8,413 nt of DNA from Flavobacterium sp. (lineage in GTDB: Bacteria > Bacteroidota > Bacteroidia > Flavobacteriales > Flavobacteriaceae). The notes beneath the pieces are model-generated. The model saw only the letters and a list, made by a program, of their open reading frames with translations. It did no database searches and was not told where the DNA came from. Positions 1 through 4,643 of this stretch are shown here, one piece after another. Each line of letters starts with the position of its first letter. Positions within the stretch are counted from its first letter, which is position 1. Made by a program: the position numbers and the translations under genes. The stretch is from positions 4,170-12,582 of the forward strand of contig NZ_DQDX01000076.1 of assembly GCF_003525665.1 (NCBI RefSeq). The letters run 5' to 3'.

Positions 1-32
1 TTTCAGATATTAGATTTCAGATTTCAGATTTG
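1..32. repeat. 7-base tandem repeat, consensus AGATTTC
   Basis: From base 5 the sequence reads as four head-to-tail 7-base units: AGATATT (5-11), AGATTTC (12-18), AGATTTC (19-25) and AGATTTG (26-32). They are preceded by TTTC (1-4), which fits the end of another unit, so the array may continue beyond the window. It lies just upstream of the nuclease-like gene. The 7-base period is not a multiple of three, which argues against it being coding although the frame happens to be open. A related stretch occurs at 2434-2461. Function is unknown. Confidence 0.7.
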
Positions 33-59
33 AAAAAAGAAAACTTTAAACTTATTTTA

Positions 60-67
60 TACTTTTG
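60..67 (+). promoter_or_regulatory. Candidate Bacteroidota -7 element (TACTTTTG)
   Basis: TACTTTTG matches the Bacteroidota -7 consensus TAnnTTTG. Only 4 bases separate it from the preferred ATG at 72, so transcription would begin at or next to the start codon. No TTG sits at the usual 17-23 base spacing upstream; the nearest TTTG (29-32) is 27 bases away. The call therefore rests on the -7 element and its position. Confidence 0.45.
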
Positions 68-71
68 TCTA

Positions 72-518
72 ATGCAAAAACTCAATTTTCCAACATTTAC
101 GTTTCGGTTCAAAAATAGTGAAAATAAAGTAGCTATCTTCGATGAAATTAGGAAAAAATTTATAATTCTCACACCCGAAGAATGGGTTCGTCAGCATGTA
201 ACTCAGTATCTTTTACAAGAAAAAAAATATCCAAAATCGTATATTAATGTTGAAAAGTTAATAAAGATTAATGATTTAACTAAACGCTATGATTTAGTTG
301 TTTTTCAGCCTAATGGTGCTCTTTTTTTATTGGTAGAATGTAAAGCTCCAGAAGTTAAAATCACGCAACAAACTTTTGATCAAATTGCACGGTACAATCT
401 TACATTAAAAGCGAAATACTTGATGGTTACTAACGGACTAAATCATTACTTTTGCGAAATGGATTTTGAAAATGAGAAGTACGTTTTCTTAGAACAATTA
501 CCCGATTTTAGCCTATAA
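72..518 (+). CDS. Stand-alone HsdR N-terminal domain protein (PD-(D/E)xK nuclease-like)
   Basis: This 148-residue protein resembles the N-terminal nuclease domain of type I restriction R subunits, found here without helicase, methylase or specificity partners. The PD-(D/E)xK pattern can be read: an acidic residue in the first helix (E37), D74 in RYDLVV, E89-x-K91 in LVECKAP, and a QxxxY motif (Q104, Y108) as in RecB-like nucleases. The active site therefore looks complete. The ATG at 72 is preferred over an in-frame TTG at 30 because TTG would add 14 residues translated partly from promoter sequence, and because Bacteroidota relatives, as I recall them, begin MQKLNFP. The glycosyltransferase gene starts 4 bases after the stop, suggesting co-transcription. 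Nuclease activity is inferred from motifs; the physiological role is unknown, and a restriction role is doubtful without partners. Confidence 0.85.
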   Translation: MQKLNFPTFTFRFKNSENKVAIFDEIRKKFIILTPEEWVRQHVTQYLLQEKKYPKSYINVEKLIKINDLTKRYDLVVFQPNGALFLLVECKAPEVKITQQTFDQIARYNLTLKAKYLMVTNGLNHYFCEMDFENEKYVFLEQLPDFSL

Positions 519-522
519 ATAA

Positions 523-1515
523 ATGATAAACAAAAAAATAGCTGTTGTAATTTTGAATTGGAATGGTGCCAAATTGTTAGAGCAATTTTTACCATCGGTA
601 GTTTCATTTTCTGATGAAGCAACAATTTATGTAGCCGATAATGCATCAACAGATACTTCAATTGAAGTGGTGAAATCGAAATTTCCTTCGGTTAAAATTA
701 TACAAAACGATTCCAACTATGGTTTTGCAAATGGGTATAATGTGGCATTAAAAAACGTTGAAGAAGACTATTATTGTTTGCTAAATTCAGATGTTGAAGT
801 TACTGCAAATTGGCTTACTCCTATCCTATCCACATTTGAAAATGAGAAAGAAATTGCTATAATTCAGCCCAAGATTTTAGATTTCAAAAACAAAGAATTA
901 TTTGAATATGCTGGCGCAGCTGGTGGATTTATTGATAAATATGGTTATCCTTTTTGTCGTGGTCGAGTTTTTAATACAATCGAGAAAGATTTAAATCAAT
1001 ATGATGATGAACGCGAAATATTTTGGGCAACTGGTGCCTGCTTTTTTGTTAGAAAAGAAGTTTACAGAAAATTAAACGGATTTGATGGAGACTTTTTTGC
1101 TCATCAAGAAGAGATTGATTTATGTTGGCGTGCTTTTAATTTGGGATATAAAGCAAAATACACCTATAAATCTGTGGTTTATCATGTTGGTGGAGCAACT
1201 TTAAACGAAGGAAATCCAAGGAAAACTTTTTTAAATTTTAGAAACTCTTTACTAATGTTGTTGAAGAATTTACCAAAAAATCAATTGTTCAAAATAATTT
1301 TCATTCGATTAGTATTGGACGGAATTGCCGGAGTGCAATTTATTGTTAAAGGAAAATTCAAACATTGTTTTGCAATTGTAAAAGCACATTATTCTTTTTT
1401 TGAATTGATTTCTAGAAACTTAAAGAAACGAAATACTGTTCAAAAGCAAATTTACTATCACACAAAAAGCATTGTTCACCGCTATTTTGTTAAAAATGGC
1501 AAAGTATTTGAGTAA
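523..1515 (+). CDS. Glycosyltransferase family 2 protein
   Basis: This 330-residue protein is an inverting GT-A-fold glycosyltransferase, probably acting at the inner face of the cytoplasmic membrane on a cell-surface glycan. The N-terminus has the usual opening VVILNWNG (8-15). ADNASTD (38-44) supplies nucleotide-sugar contacts, and NSDVEV (88-93) contains the metal-binding DxD-type triad D90-V-E92. GACFFVRKEVYRKLNGFD (171-188) and HQEEIDLCWR (194-203) form the acceptor region with the likely catalytic acidic pair. This arrangement resembles rhamnosyltransferase-like GT2 enzymes, but neither donor nor acceptor can be read from sequence. A hydrophobic stretch near 256-275 may associate with membrane. 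There is no surrounding polysaccharide cluster. It follows the nuclease-like gene by 4 bases and probably shares its promoter. No Shine-Dalgarno is seen; the start is set by the tight spacing and the conserved N-terminus. Confidence 0.9.
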   Translation: MINKKIAVVILNWNGAKLLEQFLPSVVSFSDEATIYVADNASTDTSIEVVKSKFPSVKIIQNDSNYGFANGYNVALKNVEEDYYCLLNSDVEVTANWLTPILSTFENEKEIAIIQPKILDFKNKELFEYAGAAGGFIDKYGYPFCRGRVFNTIEKDLNQYDDEREIFWATGACFFVRKEVYRKLNGFDGDFFAHQEEIDLCWRAFNLGYKAKYTYKSVVYHVGGATLNEGNPRKTFLNFRNSLLMLLKNLPKNQLFKIIFIRLVLDGIAGVQFIVKGKFKHCFAIVKAHYSFFELISRNLKKRNTVQKQIYYHTKSIVHRYFVKNGKVFE

Positions 1516-1534
1516 AAGTTAACAATACTTTAGG

Positions 1535-1552
1535 GTAATACATCGTTATTAC
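1535..1552. other. Short inverted repeat upstream of the OmpA-family gene
   Basis: GTAATA (1535-1540) and TATTAC (1547-1552) are perfect inverted copies around a 6-base centre. The repeat lies 13 bases upstream of the -7 element at 1566, overlapping where a -33 element would fall, so it could be an operator. It could also arise by chance in AT-rich DNA. It has no T-tract and is not a convincing terminator. Confidence 0.25.
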
Positions 1553-1565
1553 AGTCATTTAATCG

Positions 1566-1573
1566 TAATTTTG
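1566..1573 (+). promoter_or_regulatory. Candidate -7 promoter element (TAATTTTG)
   Basis: TAATTTTG matches TAnnTTTG and lies 20 bases before the ATG of the OmpA-family gene, leaving a short A-rich leader. No clear TTG -33 element is seen at 17-23 bases upstream; the 1535-1552 inverted repeat occupies that region. The element suggests the lipoprotein gene has its own promoter, independent of the glycosyltransferase. Confidence 0.5.
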
Positions 1574-1593
1574 TAAAATCAAAAATAAATAAT

Positions 1594-2424
1594 ATGAGAA
1601 AAGTAATTTTAATATGTTCGTTGGCTGCATTGACTTTAACATCGTGCGGTACAAAAAAGAAAATTGCAGCATTAGAGCAAAAAAACAAAGAATGTCAAGA
1701 CTTATTGAATTCTACAACTGTTAAATTAAATTTATGTTTATCAGAAAAAGAGGCTTTGAGTCAACAAAATGAATATTTGAAAAAGAATAATTCAGATTTG
1801 ATTAGCGCTTCTAAAGACATGACTATTTTGTCTACAAAAGGTGCTCAAAATATTGAGAAAGCATTAGAAACTATCAAAGAAAAAGACTTGAAAATCTCTA
1901 GAATGCAAGATGCTCTAACTAAAAAAGACAGTGTAACCTTAGCATTGGTAACGAGTTTAAAAAGTTCGGTTGGAATTTCTGATCCAGATATTGAAATTAA
2001 CGTAGAAAAAGGAGTTGTATTTATTTCTATAGCAGATAAATTACTTTTCAAAAGCGGAAGTTATGTAGTAAGCGACAGAGCAAAAGAAGTCTTAGCTAAA
2101 GTGGCTAAAGTTGTAAATGACAAACCTACATTTGAGTGCATGGTTGAAGGTCATACTGATAATGTTCCATTCACAGGAAACGCTGTATTGCTTGACAACT
2201 GGGATTTAAGTGTGAAACGTTCTACTGCAATTATTAGAGTTTTAACTAAAGAATTAGGTGTAAAACCATCACAATTAATCGCTGCTGGACGTGGAGAATT
2301 TGTACCGTTAGTTGACAATAAAACTGCCGAAAACAGAGCTACAAATAGAAGAACTAGAATTGTTGTTTTACCAAAAATTGACGAATTCTACGAAATGATT
2401 GAAAAAGAAATGAAGAAACAGTAA
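1594..2424 (+). CDS. OmpA-family lipoprotein with coiled coil
   Basis: This 276-residue protein is predicted to be an envelope lipoprotein that binds peptidoglycan through an OmpA/MotB-type C-terminal domain. Residues 1-17 are a hydrophobic signal sequence ending in the lipobox LTSC, with C18 as the lipidated cysteine. Lysines at 21-23 follow rather than an acidic cluster, so the Bacteroidota surface-export signal appears absent and the protein probably faces the periplasm. Residues about 22-112 are charged and heptad-rich, consistent with a coiled-coil spacer. The OmpA domain spans about 133-262. It shows LLFKSGS (150-156), GHTDNVPF (186-193) with the peptidoglycan-contacting D189, the NWDLSVKR motif (202-209) and NRRTRIVV (251-258). 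The domain is complete, so a cell-wall-tethering role is likely. No partner is adjacent. Transcription probably stops at the hairpin at 2462-2494. Confidence 0.92.
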   Translation: MRKVILICSLAALTLTSCGTKKKIAALEQKNKECQDLLNSTTVKLNLCLSEKEALSQQNEYLKKNNSDLISASKDMTILSTKGAQNIEKALETIKEKDLKISRMQDALTKKDSVTLALVTSLKSSVGISDPDIEINVEKGVVFISIADKLLFKSGSYVVSDRAKEVLAKVAKVVNDKPTFECMVEGHTDNVPFTGNAVLLDNWDLSVKRSTAIIRVLTKELGVKPSQLIAAGRGEFVPLVDNKTAENRATNRRTRIVVLPKIDEFYEMIEKEMKKQ

Positions 2425-2433
2425 ACTAATATT

Positions 2434-2461
2434 AAATTTTAGATATTAGATTTTAAATATA
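2434..2461. repeat. Second, degenerate copy of the AGATTTN heptamer repeat
   Basis: Reading from 2434 in 7-base steps gives AAATTTT, AGATATT, AGATTTT and AAATATA. The 13 bases AGATATTAGATTT (2441-2453) are identical to bases 5-17 at the left end of the window, in the same unit register. The stretch sits between the OmpA-family stop codon and the terminator hairpin. It may be a diverged member of a dispersed intergenic repeat family; AT-rich composition makes some resemblance expected by chance. Confidence 0.5.
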
Positions 2462-2494
2462 AAACGCCTTGAGAAATCGAGGCGTTTATTTTTT
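2462..2494 (+). terminator. Hairpin terminator, probably bidirectional
   Basis: AAACGCCTTGA (2462-2472) pairs with TCGAGGCGTTT (2477-2487) over 11 base pairs with one T-G wobble, closing a GAAA tetraloop (2473-2476). An A and six T residues (2489-2494) follow on the plus strand, giving a classic intrinsic terminator for the OmpA-family gene. On the minus strand the same stem follows closely after the stop codon of the carboxypeptidase-regulatory-like gene, and the A-rich plus-strand flank reads as a U-rich tail. It therefore probably ends the uvrD operon too. Confidence 0.9.
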
Positions 2495-3506
2495 ACTCAA
2501 TCCCATAATTAACAGGCAACATCTCGCCTACTTTTTGATCGGACATGTATCCAGAGAAAACTATATCTTCAATATTAGAATTGATGCCATACTTGTCGAT
2601 GTAAAAACTTTCGGTTTCAAGTATCATCTTCGATTGCAATTTTTCATTATATAAAACACTAAAAATAGCAACCGATTTAGTTAACTGTTGCGTTTGTTTT
2701 TTAACTTGAACTTTTGTGTTTCCTTTATCATTTGTTATCAAAAAATGCTGTAATGGATTTACAGGCAGTCGCCCAACATACAATCTAAAATTCTCTTTTT
2801 CCCAGCTTTTGCTTGCTATAGTTCTAAAAAAATGCAATTGCGAACCTTTGTAACATTCTTCACGTAGCTTGATAATTTTTTTATCTGAATTTACTTCTTC
2901 AAAGCGCGTTAATCCAGCATAAAAACAACGTTCGACATGCACAGATTCAATACTTAATTGATAAAAATTGGCTTCAAAATCTACTAATTCATAAGTAATT
3001 TTATATCCCAATAAATCGTTTTTAATAAGTAATGGTTTATCAGAATATGCTTTTAAAGTTTTGGTTGCTTCATCATAATCGAAATAAATATCGTCTTCGT
3101 TCAAGATTTTTGCTTTTTTAGCTGTTGCAGTTCTACCAAGAAATTGTTCTCTAAAAAGTTGCAATTTTTGCTTCCTACTAAATCTGTCTTTTTTAATAAC
3201 GACCTCGTTTAACGAATTAGTAGCAATTTTCAAGTAAATAATTAGCTCTTTATCGGAATTAAAATTATTTAAAAATTGCGTTTGATATCCAATGAAACTG
3301 ATTGCTAAAATACTATTCAATTTCGAACCATAACTTAAAGTGAAATTTCCGTTTTCATCTGAAATAGTTGCAATTGTAGTTCCATCAAAATAAATATTGG
3401 CACCAGGAAGCGGCTGTTTATTTTCATCAAAAACTCTTCCTTTTACTACTTGAGAAAAAGAATTTGATAAAGTTAAAAGTAAAAAAAGTAGTAGTATTCG
3501 CTTCAT
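2493..3506 (-). CDS. Exported carboxypeptidase-regulatory-like (CarboxypepD_reg) domain protein
   Basis: The ATG at 3504-3506 gives 337 residues; a TTG one codon upstream is the only nearby in-frame alternative and is less likely. Residues 1-19 form a signal peptide with a leucine-rich core ending near SFSQ. Residues about 20-103 form a CarboxypepD_reg-like beta-sandwich, with GRVFDENKQPLPGANIYF (23-40) and the TISDENGNFTL pattern (47-57) seen at the N-terminus of many Bacteroidota TonB-dependent receptors. It ends at LNEVVI (99-104), like the junction that precedes a TonB box. No plug or barrel follows. Residues 105-337 belong to a family I know only as an uncharacterised C-terminal region of such proteins. 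It is predicted to be periplasmic or envelope-located. It is last in the uvrD operon, 7 bases after the YciO-like gene, and ends at the shared terminator. Function unknown. Confidence 0.85.
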   Translation of the reverse strand: MKRILLLFLLLTLSNSFSQVVKGRVFDENKQPLPGANIYFDGTTIATISDENGNFTLSYGSKLNSILAISFIGYQTQFLNNFNSDKELIIYLKIATNSLNEVVIKKDRFSRKQKLQLFREQFLGRTATAKKAKILNEDDIYFDYDEATKTLKAYSDKPLLIKNDLLGYKITYELVDFEANFYQLSIESVHVERCFYAGLTRFEEVNSDKKIIKLREECYKGSQLHFFRTIASKSWEKENFRLYVGRLPVNPLQHFLITNDKGNTKVQVKKQTQQLTKSVAIFSVLYNEKLQSKMILETESFYIDKYGINSNIEDIVFSGYMSDQKVGEMLPVNYGIE

Positions 3507-3513
3507 CAAACAT

Positions 3514-4134
3514 TTATAAAATATCTAAACTTCCTTTTCCTTCTCTAATAATTTCTGGCTCATGACCCGATAAATCGATGATTGTAGAACCAACATTATC
3601 GCCATAACCACCATCGATCACCATATCGACTAGGTTTTGCCATTTTTCAAAAATCAATTCGGGATCGGTAGAATATTCTAAAACTTCGTCGTCATCATGA
3701 ATGGAAGTTGATACAATTGGATTACCCAACATTCGAACAATTTCAATGGCAATATTGTTATCGGGAACACGAATTCCGACCGTTTTTTTCTTTCTAAATT
3801 CTTTCGGCAAATCGTTATTTCCTGGTAAAATAAAAGTATATGGTCCGGGTAAAGCGCGTTTTAGCAATTTAAAAGTTGATGTGTCAATTTGCTTCACATA
3901 ATCTGAAATATTACTCAAATCACTACAAATGAAGGAAAAATTGGCTTTTTCAAGTTTGATTCCTTTAATTTTTGCAATTCGTTCAAGCGCTTTTGTATTG
4001 GTAATATCACAACCCAATCCGTAAACAGTATCGGTTGGATAAATTACCAAACCACCATTGCGCAACACTTCAACCACTTTTTTAATAGCAGCCTCGTTGG
4101 GTTTGTCTTCGTATATTTTTATAAATTGACTCAT
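3514..4134 (-). CDS. yciO: Sua5/YciO/YrdC-family protein, YciO type
   Basis: This 206-residue cytoplasmic protein has the YrdC fold of L-threonylcarbamoyladenylate synthases, which make the TC-AMP intermediate of the tRNA t6A modification. VIYPTDTVYGLGCD (30-43) is the conserved nucleotide-site segment. LPGPYTFIL (95-103), GIRVPDN (120-126) and the C-terminal IREG (196-199) also match the family. Length and the MSQF start resemble E. coli YciO rather than TsaC. The catalytic KxR/SxN signature of TsaC and Sua5 is incomplete: by eye the arginine position is I59 (KGI, 57-59) and the asparagine is H146 (SIH, 144-146). It lacks the extra C-terminal Sua5 domain. It may therefore be a paralogue with weak or different activity, though many databases would call it threonylcarbamoyl-AMP synthase. 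It starts 2 bases after the preceding membrane-protein gene, so translation is probably coupled. Confidence 0.88.
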   Translation of the reverse strand: MSQFIKIYEDKPNEAAIKKVVEVLRNGGLVIYPTDTVYGLGCDITNTKALERIAKIKGIKLEKANFSFICSDLSNISDYVKQIDTSTFKLLKRALPGPYTFILPGNNDLPKEFRKKKTVGIRVPDNNIAIEIVRMLGNPIVSTSIHDDDEVLEYSTDPELIFEKWQNLVDMVIDGGYGDNVGSTIIDLSGHEPEIIREGKGSLDIL

Positions 4135-4136
4135 GT

Positions 4137-4628
4137 TTATTTTTTAAAGTTTTTTATTTCCTGCATTAGATTTGTAACATAAAACAACATCAAGATTGCT
4201 ACAATATTAAATTTAAAAATCAAATAATCGTCATTTGATTTTAATTGAAATAAAAAATGTGATGGATGAAAATCAAATCCTACAATAGAATCTTTCATCA
4301 AATTCAAAGTCAATTTTATTCCAATTCCATTTACAGATGAATAAAATAAATCTCCTATTTCAAATGCAACAACTTGTAAAAACAACGTAGTTAAAACTAA
4401 ATTAAAACCTTTACTATAGTTTTTCTTCTTCAACAAATATCCTGAATAAATGCATAATCCAAAAAAAATAAATGGTAAAACCATTGTTATCAAACCCATT
4501 AGATTAAGGTACTTTGATAAATTTGATGTGAAAAGCAAATATGAGGTTATTAACAAACCTAAAAAACCTCCAATAATTTGATAGTTTTGAATACTATTTA
4601 TTTTTTTTAAAAGTCTTTTCTCTATCAT
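4137..4628 (-). CDS. Uncharacterised four-helix membrane protein
   Basis: I do not recognise this 163-residue protein. Four hydrophobic segments are visible at about 17-34, 41-66, 75-95 and 135-155. The first ten residues (MIEKRLLKKI) and the last ten are lysine-rich, which with an even helix number suggests both ends in the cytoplasm. The loop at about 96-134 is the longest non-membrane part and holds FDFHPSHF (118-125). No enzyme motif is seen and there is no cleavable signal peptide. It lies 15 bases after uvrD and 2 bases before the YciO-like gene, so it is embedded in an operon and is very likely a real gene. The ATG at 4628 is the natural start after an A-rich leader. Neighbours do not indicate its job. 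Confidence 0.75.
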   Translation of the reverse strand: MIEKRLLKKINSIQNYQIIGGFLGLLITSYLLFTSNLSKYLNLMGLITMVLPFIFFGLCIYSGYLLKKKNYSKGFNLVLTTLFLQVVAFEIGDLFYSSVNGIGIKLTLNLMKDSIVGFDFHPSHFLFQLKSNDDYLIFKFNIVAILMLFYVTNLMQEIKNFKK

Positions 4629-4643
4629 CTATTTTCTTTATTC

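Noticed and set aside
30..71. An in-frame TTG start at 30 that would lengthen the HsdR-N protein by 14 residues
   Set aside because: The extension would be translated from repeat and promoter-like sequence, and the ATG at 72 gives the N-terminus typical of the family.
72..518. A type I restriction-modification system
   Set aside because: Only the small N-terminal nuclease-like domain is present; no helicase domain, methylase or specificity subunit is in the window, and the next gene is a glycosyltransferase.
1501..1531. Intrinsic terminator for the glycosyltransferase gene
   Set aside because: The 8-bp stem has only two G-C pairs, a 15-base loop and no T-tract after it, so it is unlikely to terminate efficiently.
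2469..2654. Small plus-strand open frame of 61 codons
   Set aside because: It starts inside the terminator hairpin and overlaps the carboxypeptidase-regulatory-like gene on the other strand; it shows no recognisable protein features.
3507..3509. TTG start one codon upstream for the carboxypeptidase-regulatory-like protein
   Set aside because: The adjacent ATG at 3504-3506 is the better start codon and leaves a normal signal peptide.
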